From Nemertoderma westbladi (lineage: Eukaryota > Xenacoelomorpha > Nemertodermatida > Nemertodermatidae): a DNA stretch of 31,451 nucleotides. The stretch covers positions 1-31,451 of the forward strand of contig JAUCBJ010004109.1 in the NCBI GenBank assembly GCA_032718475.1, written 5' to 3'. The notes under the pieces are model-generated. The model did not search any database, had not been told where the DNA came from, and saw nothing but the letters and a program-made list of their open reading frames with translations. The position numbers and the translations under genes are program-made. This document shows, in pieces, positions 19,616 to 29,800 of the stretch. Within the stretch, counting starts at the first letter, position 1, and each line of letters opens with the position of its first letter.

Positions 19616-20373
19616 TGTTGGACGCAACTCACTTCGTATGCATTCCTCGTATGCAAATACAAGGAAATGCATAGGAGCGGGGTTGTGGTGATTTGCGTTG
19701 AGTTTTGTCTGGTGGGTATCAAAACAAAATTTTATTTCAAAAATTTTGGAAAAAATTAGAAAATTTTAAAAATTAGAAGTGAACCCAAGACAATTCCAGA
19801 CGCTGTGTATAGACGCGTTTTAGAATTCGTCTATAGATAACAGTAATTTGAAAGTCGTGAAGCCTGGAAAATAGCATTTAGAAACCATGGTGACGGCTAT
19901 ATTACGTAGGAGTGTAAATTGAGTTTAGCAACTTCCACAGATTGGTGCCAACAGTGCAACTAAGGTGCTAAAGGTTAGTAGCACCAGAGGCGTGCACGGA
20001 CCCCACTCAGTAGTTTGCAGGATGTGTGATGTTCGATTATCAAACCTGTGGGTTTGGTATAGTCGAGTATTGTGGCTATGGTCCTTTCTAACTACTGTAG
20101 TTTAGTACGAGTAATGGGAGTAGTTTGGGCATCAAAAAGTGAGTTGGTCACGGCCAGTTTATCTCCAAAGTTTTTGCGCTATGCATGGGAATAGGTTAGA
20201 GGATAGTTAGTTAGGAAGAGACGGGATCTAGAGAGTCGAACCTGAACTGCTGGAAGGCGGGGGGGGTTCGGGAGGTCTGTCCTTCGGCGACATCTAACTG
20301 ATTTACCCACAGTGTAGTTGGTTACGTAACGGCACTTATTGGGATATATATATATGTATATACGCGTAACATA
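19616..20373 (+). other. Spacer between Pol and ORF3
   Basis: 758 bp without a credible gene. Contains a hairpin at 19637-19673 (TATGCATTCCT / AGGAAATGCATA, one bulge), enclosed by ACGCAA 19622-19627 and TTGCGT 19693-19698. One copy of the dispersed palindrome lies at 20040-20057. A 7-G run is at about 20262, and a short TA-repeat stretch lies just before the ORF3 ATG. Confidence 0.5.
20040..20057. repeat. Dispersed palindrome copy E, in Pol-ORF3 spacer
   Basis: TCAAACCTGTGGGTTTGG in non-coding DNA. Flanks TCGA-T-TAT (20033-20040) and ATA-G-TCGA (20059-20066) extend the stem. Confidence 0.8.
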
Positions 20374-23300
20374 ATGGAGAGGGATATTAGAGCGCAACCG
20401 CGCAGAGGATTTACTGCCAGAGAGGAGGCGGAGCTACCATTCGCGCGACCAGGATGTAAAGACTCTAACATTTACTACCATGGGCGGTCCGTGATGGAGC
20501 TGAACGGGAAGTACAAACCAAGTTATGATAAAGAATTACGGAGAGAAAGAATGAGAGCGTTGGGGGACCGGATGGAAGTCTTGCGGAGAGAGTATCGCAC
20601 GCGGTATCCCTACGACTTTGCTTTGGACGTGTGCGACATTAGCGCAGATCCGGACGAGGAAATCGCACGACTATACCATATGAATATGTATTTACGACAT
20701 GAGGAGCCTCTACCTGCAGTCCGAGACCAGTTCGACGGAATGCACCTGTATCGGAGGACTCGAGGCGAGGATCAGGAGACGCCGAAAGTCTTCGGCGTAT
20801 ACAAGCTCTTCTACAAGTGTGGTGAATGCATGAATAAACAGGACGTGGCGATTCCCGACCGATTAGACGAGCAACATCCGGAACCGATATTAACGCGATG
20901 TCCAGCTCACCAATTCCTTAGATACAACGAGGGAGGTTACCCGATGAGCAACCCGATGATCAGTATCGACTTCAGCGGAAAGCGACCTCCGAGACCCATT
21001 ACGCCGACCGTTACGACATTAGATCCGTATACGGAGATTAAACCCTGTTCGACACCCAGTTTGATAGAGACGGCAGCGGCCATTTCGCTGTACCGAGCCT
21101 ATAAGGATCTAGAGGCGCGGCGCGAAGCGGCGCGGGACTCGGGTACCAAACCCGCGGGTTTGGAGCTCTCGAGTCCCTGGACTGCGTTTACTTCACCTCA
21201 CCGAGTGAGAAGCCTCACGCCTGAGCATCAGGACGACATAGACGCGTTGCGGCAGGAGGAGCGAGCGGCGAAGGCGAAAGAGTTATTTGAGAACAGGATA
21301 GCGGAGTATAATAAGACCGCGGATAGACATCAAGAGGAGACGAGGAGAGTGACCGGATTTGTTCCACAGGTCGTATCTCAACCCGGACCGGTGTATTATT
21401 CCGACGGCACCGAACCTGCGATATTAGTAGATCATCCGGAGTCGCGAGAAGCGATACGATTCTTGCCGATGGTAAGAATGGCGGACCATTGGAACGTTGA
21501 CTGTCTACGGGAAGTTTTATGCGCGAAGTTCTTGCGTGATGTCCCAATGCAGATCACAGATTACGACACTTTGGATAAGATTGGAGCTCCGGGGAAGGAG
21601 AGTAAACTATTCGGATGGTTGGATAAGTACATCAAGGTATGGGTCGCGGTGGCTACATTCCCAGACGACGAGGAGGTAGACCAGACGTGGCTGAGGAGGA
21701 AGGGTTCTTATACCCGATATGATGACCACAAGGCTATCGAGCGCATGTGGACCCCATCAGATGAGATTCAGCGTCAGTGGAGGAAAACGGAGGAATCACT
21801 GCAGGATTGGAGAGTGATGTTCTACGACAATGAAGGAGGGTCCCATCAGGAATGTTTGACCAGCAAGTGTATTCAAATTCGTGCGGCCGATGGTGTGACT
21901 CATGTGTTTATGCGTATGAGGGCGGATCGAGAGAGACCGGAGCCCATCATAACGACACAATATCGGAAAGGGAAGGATCCTAGGGAACCGATTTTGGAGG
22001 TATGCAGGCGAGGAGGTATGCACGGAGCGGAGCGTATCGACGCCAGGATGTTACCCAAGAAAGTTAGAGAGGCTATTCTCAACCAAGATTACGTCAAGGT
22101 GGGATCGGGAGCCCAGAGCGATTTGGAGAGCGACTTCAACGCCATGACTGATCTGGAAGATAGATTGCCGAGACCGTTTGTCGACACCAAGCTATTGTTG
22201 CTATGGGCACAGGATATTGGAATTTATAGGGAGTATCCCAACTCTGCCAAGACTGGTATGGGCTTTATAGCACACTTGTTGTATAATTGGGACTTTAAGT
22301 TAAAGACGCAAAAGAAGTACGAGGAGGCGTATGGCGAATACAACACGCCACCGGGAGCGGAGTTCAAATCCCACTTCAAGCGGCAAGCGTTAGTGTATTG
22401 GAACATTTGCGCGCCACCCCGTGCGTCGCTACAATATTATTTGGTGCTTGAGTCGAACACGGTGACTTGTTTATTAGCGGATATCGTTGCGCGAGTTTTG
22501 AAGCGTCATCCATTGGTATTCGGAGGAGATCAATACGTTCGCTCGAAAAGGGGAATCCAATCCGACGTGATGAAGCGTTTCTTAACCCCGTTCTTCAACC
22601 AATCGTTAGAGAATACGTCGATGGTGAGGAGAGGATTAGCGATATTCGAAGGAGTATATCGACAGAACATCGGAGATTTGGGAGACCGACCGTCGATGGA
22701 ATATCCGACGCCAGAAGCTTTGGAGAAGTGGTTCGGGAATCAAACCCGCGGGTTTGGTACTCCCTTCCACTCGGAGGCTGATAGACCTGTTAAGGAGGGC
22801 TGGCCGGAAACGTTAGTAGAGGTGTTCGGAGTAGATCTTCCGGTGGAGAAGACATATCCGAAACGAACGCGGGAGGAAATATTGGAGATAGAGGACAAGG
22901 GCGAGGATGTTTACTTTGTTCCGGATCGACAACCGTTGACCGGAGAGGACGACATCGTATTAGACATTGGGAAGGAAGGAAGTGCGAAACCGATTGGAGA
23001 CCTCATATACGAGAGGGCCTGGTTTCCACAAGCGCGTAGGTGCAAATTGTGCGGCAGCACAAGGCACAATCTAAAGTCGTGCGACGCGGTAATAGAGGCG
23101 GCGCATAAGGTCTGTCGTTGGTGTAATGAGACCAACCATTCGTTTCACACGTGCACCGTCTTCATTTCTCAATGTGGATATTGTGGAGTAAAAGGACATC
23201 GTAGCGCGAGATGTCAGCTGCGAGATGATTCCTTTCAAAACCATAGCGCTAACCTACTTCGGGAGATGTTAGACAAGTGGGAGAGTGTGGCGGATTACCA

Positions 23301-24210
23301 TATTCAAGCGCAGATGCGTTGGTTACCATTTAAAGCGGGATATGGGTTTTGGGCGGTAGACCCATCGCATGTTGCGTACGAGCCATATCTTCAATCGCTA
23401 CCACAATATCAGGAGCTCATCCTAACTGCTCAAGACCTTCCACAGAACACTGGAGTTATCGTAGTCCGAGAATACTTCAGACAATTGAACATGGACAATA
23501 AGTACACATGGAACTTCGTTGCTATTTGCGATCGCATCACGAAGGGTGTATTTACGGAGACTAGAAAAGTGGTACGCGCGCGAGGTGATTGGAGGATGGC
23601 GGCTATACAATACCGCAACGAATTCTTGTTGACTCATGTGCCAGTGGGTTCATTGACCGCCGAGAGGATACAGGAACAAAGGATCGCAGCGACCACAGCG
23701 ACGACCGCTGGAGCTCAAGGCTCGCGGAAAGAACCAGGAGGAGGGGTCCAAGACAAGCGTCAAGTCAAGGACGACCACTACCACTCCATTATAGAAGCTC
23801 AACGGTTGCAGCGCAAGGCGCAGGGGGCGTCTGAGAAAGCGCGTGTGCAACTGCAGAAGGAAGAGTTGGCGGAAGCGACCACGGGAGCGCGACAATTGGG
23901 ACGAGGCCGAGGGAGAAGTTCGAGCCGAGAATCTGTCGGGGCTCAGGGAACGTCGTCGTCGGTTCCGGGGAGTGACGCCTCACGGACGCCGTCAACGGAG
24001 TCGACTAGAGGTAGATTAGTGTATCTTGGGAAGGGGACGAAAGAGAGGAGCGAGCCCATAGAACCCAGGAGCGGGTCGATAATACATTATGGCACAGGGC
24101 GACAGACTCTAGATATATACATCATCGTCGCTCTGATGTATATTGTAGCATTTGAAAATTTTCGACTAGACTCGTATACACTAGTTGAGTTATTTGAATT
24201 TATATTATGA
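20374..24210 (+). CDS. ORF3, large protein with three CCHC zinc knuckles (env position)
   Basis: 1278 codons from a true ATG to TGA. No overall family recognised. The N-terminal third is charged, with a possible zinc-binding CGEC ... CPAH pair at about residues 150-180. Residues about 300-880 form a long mixed region without familiar motifs. Three perfect CX2CX4HX4C knuckles sit at 890-903 (CKLCGSTRHNLKSC), 914-927 (CRWCNETNHSFHTC) and 934-947 (CGYCGVKGHRSARC). After them come a folded-looking region (about 960-1090), an Arg/Lys/Gln-rich coil, and a Ser/Gly/Arg-rich RGRGRSSSR tail. The C-terminus is hydrophobic (IYIIVALMYIVAF), possibly a tail anchor. There is no signal peptide, so it does not look like an envelope protein. 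The knuckles suggest RNA binding, like a second nucleocapsid. It holds two copies of the dispersed palindrome. Expression probably needs a subgenomic RNA. Confidence 0.8.
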   Translation: MERDIRAQPRRGFTAREEAELPFARPGCKDSNIYYHGRSVMELNGKYKPSYDKELRRERMRALGDRMEVLRREYRTRYPYDFALDVCDISADPDEEIARLYHMNMYLRHEEPLPAVRDQFDGMHLYRRTRGEDQETPKVFGVYKLFYKCGECMNKQDVAIPDRLDEQHPEPILTRCPAHQFLRYNEGGYPMSNPMISIDFSGKRPPRPITPTVTTLDPYTEIKPCSTPSLIETAAAISLYRAYKDLEARREAARDSGTKPAGLELSSPWTAFTSPHRVRSLTPEHQDDIDALRQEERAAKAKELFENRIAEYNKTADRHQEETRRVTGFVPQVVSQPGPVYYSDGTEPAILVDHPESREAIRFLPMVRMADHWNVDCLREVLCAKFLRDVPMQITDYDTLDKIGAPGKESKLFGWLDKYIKVWVAVATFPDDEEVDQTWLRRKGSYTRYDDHKAIERMWTPSDEIQRQWRKTEESLQDWRVMFYDNEGGSHQECLTSKCIQIRAADGVTHVFMRMRADRERPEPIITTQYRKGKDPREPILEVCRRGGMHGAERIDARMLPKKVREAILNQDYVKVGSGAQSDLESDFNAMTDLEDRLPRPFVDTKLLLLWAQDIGIYREYPNSAKTGMGFIAHLLYNWDFKLKTQKKYEEAYGEYNTPPGAEFKSHFKRQALVYWNICAPPRASLQYYLVLESNTVTCLLADIVARVLKRHPLVFGGDQYVRSKRGIQSDVMKRFLTPFFNQSLENTSMVRRGLAIFEGVYRQNIGDLGDRPSMEYPTPEALEKWFGNQTRGFGTPFHSEADRPVKEGWPETLVEVFGVDLPVEKTYPKRTREEILEIEDKGEDVYFVPDRQPLTGEDDIVLDIGKEGSAKPIGDLIYERAWFPQARRCKLCGSTRHNLKSCDAVIEAAHKVCRWCNETNHSFHTCTVFISQCGYCGVKGHRSARCQLRDDSFQNHSANLLREMLDKWESVADYHIQAQMRWLPFKAGYGFWAVDPSHVAYEPYLQSLPQYQELILTAQDLPQNTGVIVVREYFRQLNMDNKYTWNFVAICDRITKGVFTETRKVVRARGDWRMAAIQYRNEFLLTHVPVGSLTAERIQEQRIAATTATTAGAQGSRKEPGGGVQDKRQVKDDHYHSIIEAQRLQRKAQGASEKARVQLQKEELAEATTGARQLGRGRGRSSSRESVGAQGTSSSVPGSDASRTPSTESTRGRLVYLGKGTKERSEPIEPRSGSIIHYGTGRQTLDIYIIVALMYIVAFENFRLDSYTLVELFEFIL
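21146..21163. repeat. Dispersed palindrome copy F, in ORF3
   Basis: CCAAACCCGCGGGTTTGG, a perfect 18-bp palindrome. Outer arms GGGACTCG (21134-21141) and CGAGTCCC (21170-21177) are perfectly complementary. Encodes KPAGL. Confidence 0.88.
22740..22757. repeat. Dispersed palindrome copy G, in ORF3
   Basis: TCAAACCCGCGGGTTTGG. Outer arms AGTGG (22727-22731) / CCACT (22767-22771) and GGGA (22735-22738) / TCCC (22761-22764). Read in the frame giving QTRGFG. Confidence 0.85.
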
Positions 24211-24236
24211 AAGAGGCGAAGGAAGTGATTGGGGAG

Positions 24237-24254
24237 ACAAACCTGCGGGTTTGG
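24237..24254. repeat. Dispersed palindrome copy H, after ORF3
   Basis: ACAAACCTGCGGGTTTGG in the 3' untranslated region. Outer arms AAGTGA (24223-24228) / TCACTT (24265-24270) and GGAG (24233-24236) / CTCC (24259-24262). Confidence 0.85.
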
Positions 24255-24360
24255 CTTACTCCTTTCACTTGCCCTAGCAAAATTTTATATTTGATTTTGT
24301 ATGTAGTAATCATTATGTAGTAAGAATGAACGAGAAACAATATTTTGTAAATTTAATTTG

Positions 24361-24479
24361 TATGTAATAATCGTTAAACAGTGAGAGAGATAATATTTTG
24401 TAAATTTAATTTGTATGTAATAATCGTTAAACAGTGAGAGAGATAATATTTTGTAAACTTAATTTGTATGTAATTCATT
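24361..24479 (+). repeat. 53-bp tandem repeat (about 2.3 copies)
   Basis: TATGTAATAATCGTTAAACA starts at 24361 and 24414, and a diverged third start is at 24467 (period 53). A partial diverged copy precedes at about 24299. Confidence 0.8.
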
Positions 24480-24623
24480 ATGCAATATCTATGGCAATAT
24501 TTGTAAATAGTAGAATTATTATGTTATTTAGATTGGTTGGAAGAAATTTATTTTGTTTTGTATACATCACCTTATACTCTTCTACAATTGGAGGGAAACA
24601 TTATATGATTTCCCTTGGAGCGG

Positions 24624-26801
24624 TGTTACGGTATATGGCGCTGTATCCACAGTATTAGTCCATTATGCAGTATGCAGTATTAGTCCATTATGCAGTATGC
24701 AGTATTAGTCCGTTATACTGTACGTAATATTAGTCCGTTGTGCAGTATAATTATTTAGATAAGGCGCAGTGTGGTGACATTTAGGTAAGGAAGTTAAAAC
24801 GCCCATATATTTTGCATCCATTCATTTTGTATAGTATGTAGCCCTACCTACGTAATTTTGTATTAGGATATATGTAGATAGTTCCAGGGTAGCGAGTTTA
24901 CTCGGACCCTGGATTTTGTGCTTGCTGATATTAGTTTGATAGGGCTAGCATATAGGGACGCTGTCCTGGCCATTCAGCAGCCAGAGACGTGATCCATTAC
25001 CATATATGGTAATAATTTGAGGGCATAGGGCTACAATCCGGTCTCCTTATTGGATTAACTGCTTCCAGGTTGGTTTAATGCTAGCATGGACTGGAGAGCC
25101 AATGGGAGAGCGATTGAGTCACCTTATTGCATCACCCCATCCGGATCACCTATAAATTGGCGGTGTGCCGGTAGGGCCTTTGTTGTTCATATGTTCATGC
25201 CTTATCACATGACACACCCTTGTTACAATTTACTTGCTGAGCTGTCTCTAATTTCGTATTAGGATATCGTATTTTCTGCAATTTGCTAATTTTGATTAAT
25301 TTCTTGGAATGATTTGCTAGTGCGATTACTTTGCTTGTGTTTCTCAATAATTCCTTCGATTACTGCTAATTACAATTGAACTATGATTTCTACCTTTGAT
25401 TAATGGTTCTATGTGATTCTTTTCTGCGCAATAATCCCAAGGGATTCCTGAGACTGTCAGACTTTGTGATTTGCATGCGCCGCTACGGTAGCTATTAGCA
25501 TCATGGAGGGCTAAGGTGCCAGTGGGCGGTGGGCGCATCGGGGGGTTGAGCGACTAGGAGAGAGCGGAGGATTCAAAGCGGGCAACGCTGGCCAGGGTCA
25601 CCGTTGCGGGCGGGTATCTTGCACTGCGGCACGCAGACCGATCGCCGGTACAGTATCTAGGGGGCTGATGATCCAGGTTTTGTCTCTATTTAGTATTAGG
25701 GGGGCAGGAATTGGGTTAGTTAGGAATCCTAGATGTACCCGGGAGAGGCCTGCGCGTATTATAACGTTGAGTGTGGAGTACGAGTAGTGAATTGCACAAT
25801 TGTAAACTGTGATTTCTAACGCTGATTGGTGTGTTATTGAAGTGTGCCTAAGATTACGAATGCTTAGATAGGCGCTCTTTTTCCTTTGATTGATTTCTAT
25901 TTCTTAGTTACAATAATTAGTTATTGATTAGGTCAAAGTAATACGGCAATTTAGGCTATTACTAGCGAAACCTGTTGCGTGATAAATTAGAATTACGTAT
26001 TCTGGAACTCTTAGTAATTAGTACGCTGTTAAATATTTGTGACTGTAATTAATTAGTAAAAATTAAGAATTAGTACGCAGCATAGCGGAGAGTAGCTAAG
26101 GTAATAATTAGTGTACTGTAAACTATTCACGCTGAGCGGTTATTTGCATTAGCGGACAATCAGCTAGAACGCACTATTCGGTACGCACGATATGCTAGTA
26201 ATTTTGCTGGCCTAAAGCCAGTCGCGGGCAGTTTTAGACTCGGAGTGGTATTATCCACGTAGAAACAGATACTGTACCATTTTGATATTTTAAATATTCT
26301 CGCATTCACACATTACGTTAGGGAACCTCCAGTATTCGCGATTAGAAAGACGTAGGTAATAGCGTGCTTTAATAGTGATAAAATTAGGCGTAAGAATACT
26401 CTGAGTGCAAGGCCTCTCGCACTCGTCTTAAGTAAGCTTAGGGAGCCGACTCGGGTTTATTGTTTTGGTTATTCCCGCGTGGCTCATAGATTCGAACAGT
26501 TAGCTCTCTATCGAGCGATCGGTAGAGAAAGGAACAAGCGATTTTGCAGGAGTTGTGTAAAATTAGTAAAATATATTAGTGGACGGCAGATTAGCGCCAT
26601 CTAACGGTAAGTAGCGGTTTTGTATTTAGCAACCCTTACAATTTAGTAATAGCACGCTCCTGATCCCCTTTACTTAACAGTAGAGCAGTCTTTGTGTCTT
26701 ATTGGATAGGCGAGAGCTTATTAGGTTGGCAGAAGGATATTAACGGGTATTGGTCTGTTCAACAGTTCTGCTGTTAGTATAGAGGTCGCGGTTGTTTATC
26801 A
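24624..26801 (+). repeat. 3' LTR (2,178 bp)
   Basis: Second copy of the LTR, starting TGTTACGG and ending TTTATCA. It carries the same internal repeats at +17,947 (tandem repeat 24650-24749, CArG palindrome 24996-25013, TATAAAT 25151-25157). It should provide the polyadenylation region for the element. Read antisense, it is now the sequence immediately downstream of the MFSD6-like reading frame. Confidence 0.95.
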
Positions 26802-26806
26802 CTAGT
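26802..26806 (+). repeat. Target-site duplication, right copy (CTAGT)
   Basis: CTAGT directly after the 3' LTR end. The minus-strand reading of 26802-26804 is TAG, the apparent stop codon of the MFSD6-like gene. Confidence 0.85.
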
Positions 26807-29800
26807 TTATATCTGAAACATATCGAGATGAAAAATAGAAACAAAATTTATAATTTATTTTTCCTACTTTTTGTTTTTGATCGTGGAAGGAAAATCGGCA
26901 TATAAGTAGAAGAAGGAGACCCCAGAATAGGATAACCCCGGCCCATATTCGGTAGACGACCGTGGTACCGAGAAAGTCGAATAGAACGCCATTGATTATG
27001 GATCCTAGACCAAGTCCAAGGCCGGTGTGAATATTGTTGACCAATCCTATACTAAGTCGATCCAGACCTGTAAAAAAATTATTATCACAACAAGAATTCT
27101 AATGAAACGAAATCAGCAAGTAATTTAAAACAAAAATATATTGGAATAGGTTACTTTATCGAACATTAACCTCGCATATTATACCATCCTTCCGTTTTTC
27201 TTCCAAACACTTTGTTTCCATAACAACATAACATTAGCGAATGCTGAAACTGAAGAACGTGCACCCACAATCACTCAACCCAGTTGTAAGGTACAATTCT
27301 TCTACTAGTAGCCCACTCAGTAAATCTATCACGCTGTAATTCCTTCTATTCACACTTATAACTTATATGTTAGTCCGACTTCTCTATTTCTATAGGCCTA
27401 TTACATTCTGTAATCAATAACTAGAGGAAGTTACCCATGTGTTACCGTGACACGCCTAAAACCTACCCTAACAACCCAAGGTCATTCTCCATAGTCATAA
27501 TCTCATAAGAATTTAAAAATCCATATTAAAAACAATAATTGAGAACAAAGCAAGGGCATGATGTACAATGATGATGATGATACTCACTCATATACCGGGT
27601 AGATTCATATACACACTCCAAACTACAATGTTATTCACTGGTTATAATCCCACACACTCAGCATAATAAGCCGCGATAATTGTCGTATTATATAAGGCTT
27701 TTAAATAGCGAGTCAAGTGTGGAGAAAATCATCAATGTTCCTCGGCCAGGAAATCGTTGTCCTCTCATCGTATTTACTTATTTAATGATTGAATGTGATT
27801 ACACGATGAATATTGCTTGAAAGATAAGCTACTATGTCACATATAATGTAAACAATAAGGTCATGACAAATAATTAAATGATAAGCATGTCCCTTTGGGG
27901 CAGCATCGTGCTTGATACTGTATGACAAATTATTTAGGATATCCATGGATGTCAAGGAAATAAGATGTTCATGTATCAGAAGTACTGGAGTTTCCTCTGG
28001 GGAGTATAGTTTTGGGGGGACCGCACTTGAAATAAGTCGTCAGAATTCGTGCGTAATCACCGGTCTAACGGCCAATGAAAACGTTACTTTACTTTACTTT
28101 TACTTTGTGCATTGAGAATAAATATAAACCTCATGCACCACAGCACACAAGCATACTTACTGAATATACAGTTATATCATAAGAATCACATACCTGGAGG
28201 TGCTGTGTTTTCTATGTGGTGCGCCACAACAACCCATAAAGCGCAACTTCCGGCAACATTGAGTATTTGCACCGGCACCACGGCCCAGGAATACCACAGC
28301 AAACTGTAGTACACCAACCGTAGAAATGTTGTTAAACAATAAACTATAACTACACCGAGCGGAGTCAATTTCTTTAACAATACTGAGGCTGCGAAAAGTG
28401 TGACAACCTCTGACATTGTGCCAGTCGCAATGGAAACGCCATTAACCAAATCGGAACCTTCCAGATCCTGAACAAGCCAATATAAGTAATTCAACACGGC
28501 GCTTAGAATGAAACCATCGAATATAATAGTGGCGATATACAGAATTGAAAGCGGTTCTTTGGGTAGAAGTCGTATGGCTTTGATGAGTTTCGGTTTATGT
28601 TTGTATTTGCTGGGTGGAGGGGAGGGGTAAAAGATACCCATGATAAAGGCCAAACTAGCGAAGGTGCAGTATAGGTAGAGGTGGATGGTGTAATGTGAGA
28701 TATCGAATGATAGATGGCATGGCGTCACAGTGATTATATAAGAGGACAACATGGATCCAATTATGAAACCTAATTTGCAGTAATACTTGTGGATATTAAA
28801 CTTTTCAATTTCGTCCAAGTTATCAATGTAGATATATAGCGATTCCGAAGCAACCGTATCTATAGGAGAAGATAGTACTTCACCAACAATAAAAATACTA
28901 ATTATGATAACAAACGACTTATTGCTAAGTTGGTTCATACTTTCGGCCAAATTGTTAACACCTCCAGTCCAACCAACATTAGTTTTAATCCATCTAGCTT
29001 TAATATCTATTCCTCGCGCAAACCTTTTAAAGTAATTATCTGGTGTAGAATCACTATCATTGTCAGTAGTTGATACGTTATCATTAGCTAAATTTTGCAT
29101 TTTCTCTATTACACCTTCCAAAATTCCATGAGTTTTTTCTAAATCTTCTTCAAAGGTATCATAAGAAGCTAAAGGTGTTGTAGAAGGACTTACGATTGAA
29201 ATGTTGTTGAAAAGATGCCCATTCGTTCCATTGCTTCCATTGCTTCCATTGCTTCTATTGCTTCCATTGCTTCCATTGTAAATCTCTAATGTTGAAGTTG
29301 TAAATGTCGCTGTCGTTCTATTTAGACTTGGTTGCGTAGCATTTAATTCTTGCGGTAAATGCAAATGATTTGTATGATTATCAGATGCAATAAAGGTTTC
29401 GTTACTTTCTACAAAGTTATTATGATCAGATAAAACAGTATCTGAGCCGGTGTTCGAATCTGTTTGACAGTACATTAGCTGATGGTCAGACCGAGTTGTG
29501 GGTACTAAGGTGAGTCCCAGGTACATCGAGACAGTGGAAAATAAACTGATCATGAGGAGCAGTTTCAGTTTGTCGTGGATCAGAGCTTGGCGACATAGAA
29601 GAGGTGACGCAATGGATGACACTATAGCCTAGAACATAACAAAAACATGGCCAAACAAATATAAGTTTCTTAAGATATCAAAAAAAATTAAAATTCAGTT
29701 TATAATGTTCTCAAAATTAATGTAAATATAATTTGTATTAAAACATGGCATAGACGTAATATAAATTAAAATTATGTCATCAAAACTCTAAACTGGCAAA

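Larger units (their letters stand above)
24211..24623 (+). other. 3' untranslated region with 53-bp tandem repeat and weak PPT
   Basis: Contains the last dispersed palindrome (24237-24254) and about 2.3 copies of a 53-bp AT-rich unit (24361-24479; GTTAAACAGTGAGAGAGATA core). A hairpin GGGAAA (24593-24598) / TTTCCC (24609-24614) follows. The bases next to the LTR, TTGGAGCGG (24615-24623), are only a poor polypurine tract. GGAGGGAAA at 24590-24598 is a better purine run but lies 25 bp upstream. Confidence 0.55.
6677..26801 (+). mobile_element. Giant BEL/Pao LTR retrotransposon, 20,125 bp, full length
   Basis: Two 2,178-bp LTRs (6677-8854 and 24624-26801) bound the element and are offset by exactly 17,947 bp. 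Both begin TGTTACGG and end TTTATCA, and the element is flanked by CTAGT at 6672-6676 and 26802-26806. A BEL/Pao assignment follows from the central polyprotein. It has a DUF1759-type Gag, BEL-type zinc fingers, a DUF1758-type protease, RT with YMDD, RNase H, an integrase with HHCC and DDE residues, and a DUF5641-type C-terminus. Order: leader, ORF1, spacer, Gag-Pol, spacer, ORF3. The length is well above the several-kb size usual for the superfamily. The near-identical LTRs indicate a recent insertion. Expression is expected from the 5' LTR (TATA-like box at 7204). Confidence 0.95.

Noticed and set aside
20374-24210. ORF3 as an envelope gene
   Set aside because: No signal peptide, fusion peptide or ectodomain features. 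It has three zinc knuckles and a basic tail, which fit nucleic-acid binding.
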